Assembly (NCBI GenBank): GCA_937974245.1
Contig: CALJKV010000087.1
Coordinates: 186,001 to 250,000 of the forward strand
Length of the DNA stretch: 64,000 bases
Source: an uncultured Chloroflexota bacterium
Lineage (GTDB): Bacteria; Chloroflexota; Anaerolineae; Aggregatilineales; Phototrophicaceae
Direction of reading: 5' to 3'
The notes beneath the pieces were generated by a model, which was not told where the DNA came from, did not search any database, and worked only from the letters and a program-made list of their open reading frames with translations. The translations under genes were made by a program, and so were the position numbers. Position 1 is the stretch's first letter. Every line of letters begins with the position of its first letter. Of the stretch, positions 16,766 to 25,200 are shown in pieces.

Positions 16766-17179
16766 ATGGTTCGTATTCGTTTGCGTCGAGTGGGCTTGAA
16801 GAAGCAGCCCAGCTATCGTATCGTGGTCGCCGACCAGCGGACTGCCCGCAATGGTCGTTTCATTGAGATCATCGGCCACCACAACCCCCGGACCCGCCCA
16901 TCCACCGACGTTGTGAAGGAAGACCGGGTGCTGTACTGGCTCAGTGTCGGCGCACAACCCAGCGATGGTGTGCTGCGTCTGCTGAAACGTACTGGCACCT
17001 GGGACCGTTATGAACGGCTGATGAAGGGTGAGGTTATAGAAACCCTGGTTGCTGAAGCAGAAGCCGCCTTTGCCGCCGCCGAGCCGATCAGCCCCAAGAC
17101 ACGCTATCCATCACCGGGCCCCGGCCAGTCCCGCAAGAAAGCCCGTGAAGCGGCAGCGTTGGCCGCTAAAGAAGAATAG
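16766..17179 (+). CDS. rpsP: 30S ribosomal protein S16 with long C-terminal tail
   Basis: The first 85 residues are typical S16 (MVRIRLRRVGLKKQPSYRI, DQRTARNGRFIE, GHHNPRTRP, YWLSVGAQPSDGVLRLLKRTG), which binds 16S rRNA early in 30S assembly. The protein continues to 137 residues, where S16 is usually 75-100. The extra tail (about 90-137) is rich in Ala, Glu and Lys and is probably helical and solvent-exposed. AGGAG lies ten bases before the ATG. It is followed after three bases by khpA. Confidence 0.97.
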   Translation: MVRIRLRRVGLKKQPSYRIVVADQRTARNGRFIEIIGHHNPRTRPSTDVVKEDRVLYWLSVGAQPSDGVLRLLKRTGTWDRYERLMKGEVIETLVAEAEAAFAAAEPISPKTRYPSPGPGQSRKKAREAAALAAKEE

Positions 17180-17182
17180 GCC

Positions 17183-17419
17183 ATGTCTGCATTAGAAGAT
17201 CTGGTTGAATATGTCGCCAAGAGCCTGGTAGATGATCCGTCTCAGGTGCAGGTGAAACGCCGCCATCAGGGTGGCACGGTTATTCTTGAACTGCACGTCG
17301 CACCGGAAGACGCTGGGCGGGTTATCGGCAAAAGTGGACGCGTCGCTAACGCGATCCGTTCCCTGCTGCGAGCCACTCCGAGCAACCGCGATGACCGCGT
17401 TGTATTGAAGATCATATAA
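17183..17419 (+). CDS. khpA: KH-domain RNA-binding protein KhpA
   Basis: A 78-residue single KH-domain protein. The GxxG loop reads GKSG within VIGKSGRVANAIRSLL, and the N-terminal helix LEDLVEYVAKSLVDDP matches the YlqC/KhpA family. In Firmicutes KhpA partners with KhpB/Jag in controlling cell size and small RNAs. The rpsP-khpA-rimM order is conserved widely and supports the identification. The start codon follows the rpsP stop by three bases, so it is co-transcribed from the ffh promoter. Confidence 0.93.
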   Translation: MSALEDLVEYVAKSLVDDPSQVQVKRRHQGGTVILELHVAPEDAGRVIGKSGRVANAIRSLLRATPSNRDDRVVLKII

Positions 17420-17423
17420 CCCC

Positions 17424-17987
17424 ATGCCAGAACCAGCTTTGCAGCAAAACCGGGGGGAAGAGTCCCCCCGGTATCTGTTAATCGGTGAGGTACTGCGCCC
17501 GCACGGGATTCGCGGTGAACTGCGTATGCGGGTACTCACCGACTTCCCGGAACGTATCCCCCAACTGGAAACTGTATTCGTCGGTACCGGGCCAGATGAT
17601 CCTGGTATTAAGCGTTATCAGATTACCCATGCCCGCCCCCACCAGGGCTACATGCTGCTAACAGTAGATGGAATCAATGACCGTGACCAGGCCGAAAGAC
17701 TGCGGGAATTATTTGTTATGGTCTCAATTGAAGATGCCATTCCGCTGGAAGAAGGCGAATACTATCTCTATCAGCTTCACGGCCTCAAAGTACGCACCGA
17801 AGATGGGCAGACGCTCGGCATCATCAGTGAAGTGCTGGAAACCGGTGCGAACGACGTTTATGTCATCCACAGCCCACAATACGGTGAAATCCTCATCCCG
17901 GTTATCCCGGAAACCGTCCTCAAGGTTGATATTGCGGGCGGATATGTTCTTGTCCACTTGCTGGATGGTTTGCTCCCTGGCGCTTGA
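17424..17987 (+). CDS. rimM: Ribosome maturation factor RimM
   Basis: A 187-residue RimM, which assists maturation of the 16S rRNA 3' domain and binds ribosomal protein S19. The N-terminal RimM barrel has the signature LLIGEVLRPHGIRGELRMRV; the C-terminal PRC-barrel has YYLYQLHGLKVRTEDG and ANDVYVIHS...EILIPVIPETVLKVD. The gene follows khpA by four bases. In many genomes trmD comes next, but here the next gene is dprA with its own promoter. Confidence 0.95.
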   Translation: MPEPALQQNRGEESPRYLLIGEVLRPHGIRGELRMRVLTDFPERIPQLETVFVGTGPDDPGIKRYQITHARPHQGYMLLTVDGINDRDQAERLRELFVMVSIEDAIPLEEGEYYLYQLHGLKVRTEDGQTLGIISEVLETGANDVYVIHSPQYGEILIPVIPETVLKVDIAGGYVLVHLLDGLLPGA

Positions 17988-17995
17988 CTTTCCGC

Positions 17996-18025
17996 TTGAC
18001 AAGCAGAATAAACGCTTGCTATGCT
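17996..18025 (+). promoter_or_regulatory. Promoter of dprA, which settles its start codon
   Basis: TTGACA (17996-18001), an 18-base spacer and TATGCT (18020-18025) form a promoter just after the rimM stop. The first in-frame ATG of the dprA frame (18021) lies inside the -10, so a transcript starting near 18032 could not use it. This points to the TTG at 18066. Confidence 0.65.
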
Positions 18026-18065
18026 GTTTGAGTACCATTCAGCCCGTGCACAGCGCCGAGGCAGT

Positions 18066-19160
18066 TTGAGCAACATAAAATACTGGCTGGGTTTCAGCCT
18101 CATACCCGAAATCGGCCCCAAGCGATTAGCCGCATTACTGAATTATTTTGACAGCTTGCCGGATGCCTGGCAAGCCAGTGAATCGCAGCTTGTGCAGGCC
18201 GGGCTGGAAAAACAAGCCATCTCCAATCTACAGCGGGGACGCACCCGGTTGGATTTGGATGTGGAATTGGAGCGCATTCACAAAGAGGGGGCGCGGTTAC
18301 TCACGCTGGCGGATGGCGACTACCCGGCACTGCTGAAAGAACAATCTGATGCGCCAGTGGTGCTGTATGTACGGGGGACACTCTCCCCCGCCGACGACCA
18401 GGCGCTCAGCATTGTCGGGACGCGCAAAGCCACACCCTATGGCCGGGACGCCGCGCACTATCTTGCCAAACAGCTTGCCGCCCACAACGTCACAGTGATT
18501 AGCGGACTAGCACACGGCATAGATAGTGCTGCTCACAGGGGCGCATTAGACGGTGGCGGGCGCACATTGGCCGTGATGGGCAGCGGCATTGATCTGGTTT
18601 ACCCCCGTAACCATGAACGCTTTGCCCAGGAAATTGCCAGTCAGGGGGCGCTTATCAGCGAGTTTCCGCTAGGCACACCGCCAGAAGCCCGCAACTTTCC
18701 CCGGCGCAACCGCGTGATTAGTGGCATGGCGCTGGGTGTATTGGTCGTTGAAGCACCGGAAACCAGCGGGGCATTGATTACCGCTTCCATTGCCGCTGAC
18801 CAGGGGCGCGATGTGTTTGCGGTACCAGGCAATATCTTTAACCCGATGAGCAGCGGCAATAATCGGCTGATCCAGGAAGGCGCGAAGTTAGTCATGCATG
18901 TAAATGACATCCTGGACGAACTCAGAATCGTCCATGATGCCGTCCAGACGCGCACAATCACCCGACGACTCGTGCCATCCAACCCGGTTGAAGCGCAGAT
19001 TGCCCGGTATTTAGGGGCTGATCCATTGCATATTGATGATATTGTACGGTTGTGCGGCCTGCCTGTTGCAGAAGTCAGCAGCACGTTGACCATCCTGGAA
19101 CTCAAGGGGTTGGTACGCAATATCGGCGCGATGCAGTATTGTCTGTCAGAGCCGCACTGA
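18066..19160 (+). CDS. dprA: DNA-processing protein DprA
   Basis: About 364 residues from a TTG start, preceded by GAGG four bases away. DprA loads RecA onto incoming single-stranded DNA in natural transformation. The Rossmann-like core is complete: SIVGTRKATPYG, ISGLAHGIDSAAHRGAL, GSGIDLVYPRNH, FPRRNRVISGMA and FAVPGNI. An N-terminal helix-hairpin-helix-like segment (about 1-60) and a C-terminal winged-helix (about 295-360, DDIVRLCGLPVAEVSSTLTILELKG) complete it. The frame also reaches ATG 18021, but that codon lies in the promoter. No com genes are visible in the window. Confidence 0.94.
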   Translation: MSNIKYWLGFSLIPEIGPKRLAALLNYFDSLPDAWQASESQLVQAGLEKQAISNLQRGRTRLDLDVELERIHKEGARLLTLADGDYPALLKEQSDAPVVLYVRGTLSPADDQALSIVGTRKATPYGRDAAHYLAKQLAAHNVTVISGLAHGIDSAAHRGALDGGGRTLAVMGSGIDLVYPRNHERFAQEIASQGALISEFPLGTPPEARNFPRRNRVISGMALGVLVVEAPETSGALITASIAADQGRDVFAVPGNIFNPMSSGNNRLIQEGAKLVMHVNDILDELRIVHDAVQTRTITRRLVPSNPVEAQIARYLGADPLHIDDIVRLCGLPVAEVSSTLTILELKGLVRNIGAMQYCLSEPH

Positions 19161-19320
19161 CGAGGAGACCGCCAGAAACGGGTCATGTAATCCCCGGACT
19201 GGATTCACCTGCAAAATCACGTCGCTTCACGCGTTCCAGATGTAATTCTGATGAAAGGGTAGCAGCGTAGCGTGAGCTGAGTAGTATTATTTCTATACCC
19301 AGTACAAGGAGTCACCCTTT

Positions 19321-20403
19321 ATGAATCACTATTATGCGCTGATAATGGCTGGCGGTGGCGGTACGCGGCTGTGGCCGATGAGCCGTCAGGACACCCCCAA
19401 GCAGCTTCTCCCTCTGGTTGAAGATGTCTCCATGTTTCGCACCACCGTAGACCGACTGCTCCCACTGTTCCCAGCTGATCATATTTATATTGCTACCGGG
19501 CGAAAATATGTAGAGGCCATGCGCCGGGATGCGCCGGAAATCCCATTGGCGAACTTCGTCACCGAACCATATGGGCGAAACAGCGGCCCGGCAGCCGGGC
19601 TAGGCGCGGCGATCATCCAGAAACGTGACCCGGATGCCATTGTCGCGATTATGACTTCCGACCACCACATCGCCAAACAGGATGTCTTCCGCGAGGTGTT
19701 AAAGGCCGCCCATGACCTCGCGCAACAAGGGTATATCGCCACGTTGGGAATCTCCCCCTCCTACCCTGCCACCGGCTTCGGCTATATTCGACAGGGGGAG
19801 AAACTGGCACATATTAACGGCTTTGACTGCTATCACTCACGCGGCTTCACCGAAAAGCCCGACCCAGTGACAGCAACGGCATTCGTAGCTTCGGGCGAAT
19901 TTTCCTGGAATTCAGGCATGTTCATCTGGCAGGCATCGCGAGCGATGACCGAATTCGAGCGCCAGCAACCCGAGATGTTCGCGCAGCTAACCGAACTAGT
20001 CAGCGTGCTGAATACACCAGAGTACGAAACGAAGATGAATGAAATCTGGGCGAAGATCAAAGATATTTCCCTGGATTACGCCGTAATGGAAGATGCCGAC
20101 AAGATCGCGGTTATACCGATTGACATTGGTTGGAATGATGTCGGCAGTTGGGTTGCGCTCTTTGATGTCCTCACGTTGGATAAGTTTGGCAACTGCTTCA
20201 AAGGCAGCCAACCTGAAAAAGTGATTCTGGACACAAAAAACACGCTGGTTTATAGTGACAAGCTCACGGTTACAATCGGCGTAGAAGATATTATTGTAGT
20301 TGAGACACCCGATGCTCTGTTGATCTGTAATAAAAATCGAGCAGAAAACGTCAAAGAAGTCGTCAATTACCTGTTGACCACCAAGAACTATAAATATCTC
20401 TAA
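19321..20403 (+). CDS. manC: Mannose-1-phosphate guanylyltransferase
   Basis: A 360-residue nucleotidyltransferase that makes GDP-mannose from mannose-1-phosphate and GTP, feeding glycan synthesis. Motifs: the nucleotide-binding loop MAGGGGTRLWPMSRQDTPKQ at residues 10-29, FVTEPYGRNSGPAAG, the metal-site region IMTSDHHI, FTEKPDPVTA and EFSWNSGMFIW. The isomerase (cupin) domain of bifunctional ManC/AlgA enzymes is absent, so it is the monofunctional type. AAGGAG lies nine bases before the ATG. The glycosyltransferases at 43672-47188 are plausible consumers. Confidence 0.92.
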   Translation: MNHYYALIMAGGGGTRLWPMSRQDTPKQLLPLVEDVSMFRTTVDRLLPLFPADHIYIATGRKYVEAMRRDAPEIPLANFVTEPYGRNSGPAAGLGAAIIQKRDPDAIVAIMTSDHHIAKQDVFREVLKAAHDLAQQGYIATLGISPSYPATGFGYIRQGEKLAHINGFDCYHSRGFTEKPDPVTATAFVASGEFSWNSGMFIWQASRAMTEFERQQPEMFAQLTELVSVLNTPEYETKMNEIWAKIKDISLDYAVMEDADKIAVIPIDIGWNDVGSWVALFDVLTLDKFGNCFKGSQPEKVILDTKNTLVYSDKLTVTIGVEDIIVVETPDALLICNKNRAENVKEVVNYLLTTKNYKYL

Positions 20404-20472
20404 ATGGGTATAAGGCGGCGAATCGTTACGGGTTTCTCCACGGCCCAGAGGGCGTAGAGAAAGTCCAACGAA

Positions 20473-20532
20473 GCCCTCATCCTCAGGCTAGTTTTCTCCT
20501 CTATGTCTTGACGCGAAGGGAGATGAGGGTGC
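20473..20532. repeat. Short imperfect inverted repeat before topA
   Basis: In the 208-base gap between manC and topA, CCCTCATC (20474-20481) is inverted at 20522-20529 (GATGAGGG), with inner CTCC and GGGAG also roughly complementary. It resembles a worn MITE- or REP-like element, but no second copy is in the window. Confidence 0.3.
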
Positions 20533-20611
20533 AGGCTAATAGGTATATCAAGCATCTCTAGAAACACGCTCTCGGGCATATAGCTTGACGGCTGATGATG
20601 AAGGGACGGGA

Positions 20612-23035
20612 ATGAGTAACCTATACCAGGCATATTGTGTCAAATGCAAAACCAAACGCGACATCATCAGTTCGCAAGCAGTCTATACCCAGACTGGCAC
20701 ACCCGGCACACGCGGGATCTGCCCGGAATGCGGAACGACGCTGTTCCGTATGGGCGCAACAGAAGCACATGAGGGACTGCCAAAACCTGAGGTCACGCCC
20801 CAACGCAAAAAGAAACCGGCCAAAAGCAAAGCGAAGGCAAAACCTGCCCGGAAACAAGCAGAGAAAAAAGCATCTTCTCGCCGGGGCGGTGGCAAGCTGG
20901 TAATAGTCGAATCGCCGGCCAAAGCTCGCAGTGTTGGCAATTTCCTGGGGCGCGGCTATATCGTGCGTGCATCAAAAGGCCATGTGCGCGATCTGCTGGT
21001 GACACAGCTTTCGGTAGATGTGGAGAATAATTTCGAGCCGAAGTATCGTGTCCCCAATGACAAACGTGATGTCGCTAAAGAACTCAAGAGCCTGGCAGAC
21101 CGCGCCAGCGAAATTTACCTGGCAACTGACCCGGATCGTGAAGGTGAGGCCATCGCCTGGCATTTGATCGCGGCTACTGACATGGACGAGAGCCGGGTCA
21201 AACGAGTCGTTTTCCATGAAATCACGGAACCGGCGGTAGCGGAAGCCTTCGGCCACCCACGCACCATCGACATGAACCTTGTCAATGCCCAGCAAGCCCG
21301 CCGCATCCTTGATCGATTGGTGGGCTATAACATCACTGAACTCCTGTGGCAAAAGGTACGCAACCAGCTTTCCGCCGGACGGGTGCAGAGTATCGCCGTG
21401 CGCCTGATCGTTGACCGGGAACGCGAAATCCAAGCCTTTACGCCAGAAGAATACTGGACATTGGACGCCAGCCTCAAAAAGCACGCGGCCAACAGCAAGG
21501 ATAACAACCGGTCATTTATCGCTCGCCTGGTCAAAATCAGCGACAAGGATGTAGCCTTTGGCACAGAGAGCGAACTACACCCACACCTGGAAATCCTGAA
21601 AAAGAGCCGTTATGCGGTCTCGAATATCAAACATGGTACGCGCCAGCGTAAGCCGTCCGCGCCCTTCACGACCAGCACGCTCCAGCAGGAAGCGTCACGC
21701 CGCCTGGGATTCAGCGCCAGCCGCACGATGACGCTCGCCCAACAGCTCTACGAAGGGATTGATACCGGCAACGGTGGTCCGGTAGGGTTGATCACCTACA
21801 TGCGTACCGACAGCACGCAGGTCGCAAAGCAGGCACAGGCCGAAGCCCGCGAGTTTATTCACCAGCGGTTTGGTGAGAAATACCACCCGGCCCGCCCCCC
21901 GCGTTATGCAACCCGTACCAAGGGAGCACAGGAAGCCCATGAAGCGATACGCCCCACCAGCGTCCTGCGTGAGCCACAAAAACTTACTGGGCATCTGAAC
22001 GCGCAGCAGATGAAACTCTATACATTGATCTGGCAGCGCTTTGTTGCCAGCCAGATGGCGAACGCCGTTTACAACACCCTGCGTGTGGATATTGCCGCCG
22101 GGCCAAGCGCGAATGAGATGCCATATACCTTCCGTGTATCCGGCAGCACGATCAAGTTCCCCGGATTCCTGGCGCTATATGAAGACAGTCGAGACGAAGA
22201 CGCCACAGTAGACGAAGACGAAGGCCGTATTCTGCCGGAACTGGCAGCGGGAGAATTGCTTGATCTGATCAAATTACTGCCGGAACAACACTTCACCCAA
22301 CCGCCGCCGCGCTATACAGAGGCCAGCCTGGTGCGCACGCTGGAAGAATATGGCATTGGCCGCCCCAGTACTTATGCACCAACAGTAGCAACTATTCAAG
22401 ACCGGGAATATATTGAGAAACAGGATAAGCGTCTGTTCCCCACTGAAACCGGCAAAACCGTGAATGACCTGCTGGTACAGTATTTCCCGGATGTTCTCGA
22501 TTACCAGTTCACCGCCCGGATGGAAGATGAATTGGACACGGTAGCCGAGGGCAATAGGGAATGGCGTCCAATGCTACAGGAATTCTACACACCTTTCGAG
22601 CAGCGGTTGGTAAACGCCAGGGAAAACATGCCGCAGATCCAGCAAGAAGAGGCAATTGGACGCGATTGTCCCGAATCCGGCCACCCGTTGATTGTCCGCT
22701 ATGGGCGCTTCGGCAAGTTTATTGGCTGCTCTGATTACCCCGAATGCCGCTATACCGAACCCTGGCTAGAGCGCATGGGCATCGCCTGCCCCACCTGTGG
22801 AAAGACTCATGGTGGCGAACTGGTGATCCGCAAGACCCGCAAAGGACGCACCTTCTACGGCTGCACTCGCTACCCGGAATGCGACTACACCAGTTGGAAG
22901 CGCCCGCTGCCACAGCCTTGCCCGAACTGTGGCGGGCTGCTGGTGGAAAACAACAAGCATATGGCTCAGTGTATAATCTGTGAACACACGTACCGTATCA
23001 ACGAACTGCCAGAATTGAACACCGAACCGGCATAA
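20612..23035 (+). CDS. topA: DNA topoisomerase I with N-terminal DUF5679-like zinc ribbon
   Basis: An 807-residue type IA topoisomerase that relaxes negative supercoils. Residues 1-47 form a four-cysteine ribbon (C9/C12 and C37/C40: YCVKCKTKR ... GICPECGTTLFRMG) resembling the free-standing DUF5679 proteins of Chloroflexota. A Lys/Ala-rich linker (about 55-90) follows. The TOPRIM domain has LVIVESPAKA and ATDPDREGEA; the nucleophile is Y396 in LITYMRTDS. The C-terminus carries zinc ribbons (CSDYPEC; CPTC...CTRYPEC; CPNCGG...CIIC), and the first has Ser in place of one Cys (CPESG). ATG 20612 is chosen because GGGACGG precedes it and the ribbon begins there. Confidence 0.96.
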   Translation: MSNLYQAYCVKCKTKRDIISSQAVYTQTGTPGTRGICPECGTTLFRMGATEAHEGLPKPEVTPQRKKKPAKSKAKAKPARKQAEKKASSRRGGGKLVIVESPAKARSVGNFLGRGYIVRASKGHVRDLLVTQLSVDVENNFEPKYRVPNDKRDVAKELKSLADRASEIYLATDPDREGEAIAWHLIAATDMDESRVKRVVFHEITEPAVAEAFGHPRTIDMNLVNAQQARRILDRLVGYNITELLWQKVRNQLSAGRVQSIAVRLIVDREREIQAFTPEEYWTLDASLKKHAANSKDNNRSFIARLVKISDKDVAFGTESELHPHLEILKKSRYAVSNIKHGTRQRKPSAPFTTSTLQQEASRRLGFSASRTMTLAQQLYEGIDTGNGGPVGLITYMRTDSTQVAKQAQAEAREFIHQRFGEKYHPARPPRYATRTKGAQEAHEAIRPTSVLREPQKLTGHLNAQQMKLYTLIWQRFVASQMANAVYNTLRVDIAAGPSANEMPYTFRVSGSTIKFPGFLALYEDSRDEDATVDEDEGRILPELAAGELLDLIKLLPEQHFTQPPPRYTEASLVRTLEEYGIGRPSTYAPTVATIQDREYIEKQDKRLFPTETGKTVNDLLVQYFPDVLDYQFTARMEDELDTVAEGNREWRPMLQEFYTPFEQRLVNARENMPQIQQEEAIGRDCPESGHPLIVRYGRFGKFIGCSDYPECRYTEPWLERMGIACPTCGKTHGGELVIRKTRKGRTFYGCTRYPECDYTSWKRPLPQPCPNCGGLLVENNKHMAQCIICEHTYRINELPELNTEPA

Positions 23036-23065
23036 ACAGCGAGGAACGCTTGGATTGCACTGCGG

Positions 23066-23090
23066 ACAAGGGGCCTGATGCCCCTTGTTT
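23066..23090 (+). terminator. Terminator after topA
   Basis: ACAAGGGGC (23066-23074) pairs perfectly with GCCCCTTGT (23080-23088) around a five-base loop, followed by TT. The stem is strong and the T-run short. It lies 30 bases after the topA stop. Confidence 0.7.
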
Positions 23091-23270
23091 AACCCACTAT
23101 GCTCACTTGCAAAGGTATTCATTTGAAAAATCAAAACGAATATTTTTGGGCATGATGAAAAAAACGTAGTATATTAGTCACAATGCGTGACTTCATGTGT
23201 TGCGAACGCATGATTCTTTGTACAATAAACATGTTATTTCTTGCTATCAACAGGAAAGGCAGTGGCATTC

Positions 23271-24596
23271 ATGATAGGCAAAATCCGCGATACCATCATC
23301 GGCTTATGGCCGGTGCTAAAAGGGAATATCCCGAAATCAGGCACGATTGTTGTTGGTGTTATTGCCTTTCTTATCGGCTTGTTGTGGGCTTATGCGCTCC
23401 AGCCTACCGTTTTTTACGATGCTGATCCCAGCACATTGCAGCAGAGCTGGCAGGACGAATGGGTGCGTCTGATCGCGGACCGTTACGCCGCGGTAGCGAA
23501 TAGCAGTGTTCCCAGTGCGGAATTTGAAGAGCAGATCGTGCGGTTGTTACGCGCAGTAGATAACCCCCTGGCGATAGTCCGAGGCATCAACCGGTTGGAT
23601 TTGGAGCCGCTGGCTACGAGGGCGCAGGAAAATGCTGCACAAACACCAGCGCCAGGACTAATCGCCGATCTACTCCCCTTCATCATCGGGCCGATCATCT
23701 TCGTGGCGGTTTTTGTGATCGGGTCGCTCTTATGGGGCTTTTACATCAGCACCTTGATTGTTGATCCAATTCGCAAACGCTTACGCCCTAAGTCGGTGGA
23801 AGACCAGAAAGTCCGGGCTGAACTCGACGCGATTCATGCGGCGCGTGATATGCAAAAGAAACTTAAAGACGAAGCAACGGCGGCCCCGGTTTTCAGCGAT
23901 TTTGGCCCGCCGGTTGCTCGTCATGTTTCAATCTACTTCCCTGGTCGTGCCTATGATGACTCCTTCAGCATTGAAGATGAGGCCAAAGACGATGAGTTCT
24001 TGGGCGAATGCGGCGCAGTGATTTCCGAGGCAATTGGCGCGGGCGGATCTGAAAAAGTGACGGCCATTGAAGTCTGGCTGTTCGACAAAGAAGATTTCGT
24101 CCGCACACTTACGGGCGTATTTGTCTCCGAATATGCGAACAGCGACCCGGCACTGCGCTCCAAGTTAGAGCCTAAAGGCCAACTAGTTATCGCCAAGCCG
24201 GGTGCCATAATCACCCTGGAAACCAACGCGCTGCGGATGCAAGCTCGTGTCGTGGATGTGGGTTATGGTTCGGGTGAACTGCCGTCTAACAGCTTCTTTG
24301 AAAAGATCACGATTGAACTGCAAGCTTGGCGGAAAGATGGCAAGGGTGCAGTGGCTACAGCCCCCGCCCAGCCAGCCATGCCCGCCGCCGTACCAGTAGC
24401 AGCGCCGCCAGCCTATCCGCCGCTCAATCCACCGGCAGCAGCACCAGCATACTCACCACCGCCTACCATGCAACCAAGCGGACAGCCCAGACCCTTGACT
24501 CCGCCACCGCTTCAATACCCTCCTCCGGCGGCAGCACCAAAGAACGATGATGATCCGTTTGGCGGCACTGGCGACTTCACACCAATTAGTGGCTAG
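23271..24596 (+). CDS. Two-helix membrane protein with Pro/Ala-rich tail, function unknown
   Basis: About 441 residues. Membrane helices at about 19-41 and 140-165 bracket an extracytoplasmic segment of about 100 residues. The cytoplasmic part (about 170-355) is a mixed alpha/beta region with strands such as KVTAIEVWLFDKEDF and LVIAKPGAIITLETNALRMQARVVDVGYG. The last 85 residues are rich in Pro and Ala. I do not recognise a family. I start at ATG 23271, with AGGAAAGG about 11 bases upstream, because the earlier in-frame codon is a TTG at 23241. The gene stands alone between the topA and greA terminators. Confidence 0.72.
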   Translation: MIGKIRDTIIGLWPVLKGNIPKSGTIVVGVIAFLIGLLWAYALQPTVFYDADPSTLQQSWQDEWVRLIADRYAAVANSSVPSAEFEEQIVRLLRAVDNPLAIVRGINRLDLEPLATRAQENAAQTPAPGLIADLLPFIIGPIIFVAVFVIGSLLWGFYISTLIVDPIRKRLRPKSVEDQKVRAELDAIHAARDMQKKLKDEATAAPVFSDFGPPVARHVSIYFPGRAYDDSFSIEDEAKDDEFLGECGAVISEAIGAGGSEKVTAIEVWLFDKEDFVRTLTGVFVSEYANSDPALRSKLEPKGQLVIAKPGAIITLETNALRMQARVVDVGYGSGELPSNSFFEKITIELQAWRKDGKGAVATAPAQPAMPAAVPVAAPPAYPPLNPPAAAPAYSPPPTMQPSGQPRPLTPPPLQYPPPAAAPKNDDDPFGGTGDFTPISG

Positions 24597-24610
24597 CCTC
24601 AGTGAAAAAC

Positions 24611-24641
24611 AAAAGTACCCCATAAACCGGGGTACTTTTTT
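24611..24641. terminator. Bidirectional terminator
   Basis: GTACCCC (24615-24621) and GGGGTAC (24629-24635) form a stem flanked by AAAA on the left and TTTTTT on the right, so it works as a classic Rho-independent terminator for the membrane-protein gene (plus) and for greA (minus). Confidence 0.85.
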
Positions 24642-24671
24642 GTTTGTTGTATCCGTGCCAGCCAGCCCACA

Positions 24672-25145
24672 TTATTTGATTTGTTTGATCTTGAAGATAA
24701 TCTCACCACCAGGCGTCTTGACAGTAACTTTGCTGCCTTTTTTCTTGCCCAGCAGCGCCGCCCCAATCGGGCTTTCATGGGAGATTTTGCCCTCGCGAGG
24801 GTTCGCCTCCGCGGCGCCAACGATGTAGTAAGTCTCTGGTTCGTCCATGCCATCTTCCACAATCGTGACTGCCGAGCCGACTCGCACTTCATCCGAGCCG
24901 CCATTGTGAGAAATAATGACCGCCGAACGAAGGATATTTTCCAGGTATTGGATTCGACCTTCCAGGAACGACTGCTGCTCTCTAGCGTCATGATAGTTGG
25001 CATTTTCTTTCAGATCGCCGTCTGCAACTGCCTCTTTGAGCTTTTGTGTCAGTTCAGGCCGCCGGACATTAATCAGCGTGTCCAGCTCGCGGCGCAATTC
25101 TTCTGCGCCTTCCGGGGTTAGATATGTTTGCTCAGGTTGGGACAT
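24672..25145 (-). CDS. greA: Transcription elongation factor GreA
   Basis: A 157-residue GreA, which enters the RNA polymerase secondary channel and rescues backtracked complexes by transcript cleavage. The N-terminal coiled coil has YLTPEGAEELRRELDTL and the tip acidic residues in DGDLKENANYHDARE; the C-terminal FKBP-like domain has VGSAVTI, ISHESPIGAALLGKKKGSKV and VKTPGGEIIFKI. GGAG lies ten bases before the ATG. An MBL hydrolase gene lies upstream on the same strand, 55 bases away. TATGAT at 25177-25182 (minus) could be its own -10. Confidence 0.97.
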   Translation of the reverse strand: MSQPEQTYLTPEGAEELRRELDTLINVRRPELTQKLKEAVADGDLKENANYHDAREQQSFLEGRIQYLENILRSAVIISHNGGSDEVRVGSAVTIVEDGMDEPETYYIVGAAEANPREGKISHESPIGAALLGKKKGSKVTVKTPGGEIIFKIKQIK

Positions 25146-25200
25146 GAACTCTACACTCCATCAAAACTGAAGGGCCATCATACATGAAAGTGAGGGTGAC

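Noticed and set aside
20400..20633. A 77-codon minus-strand frame between manC and topA
   Set aside because: It overlaps the topA start and the inverted repeat, and has no ribosome site or motif.
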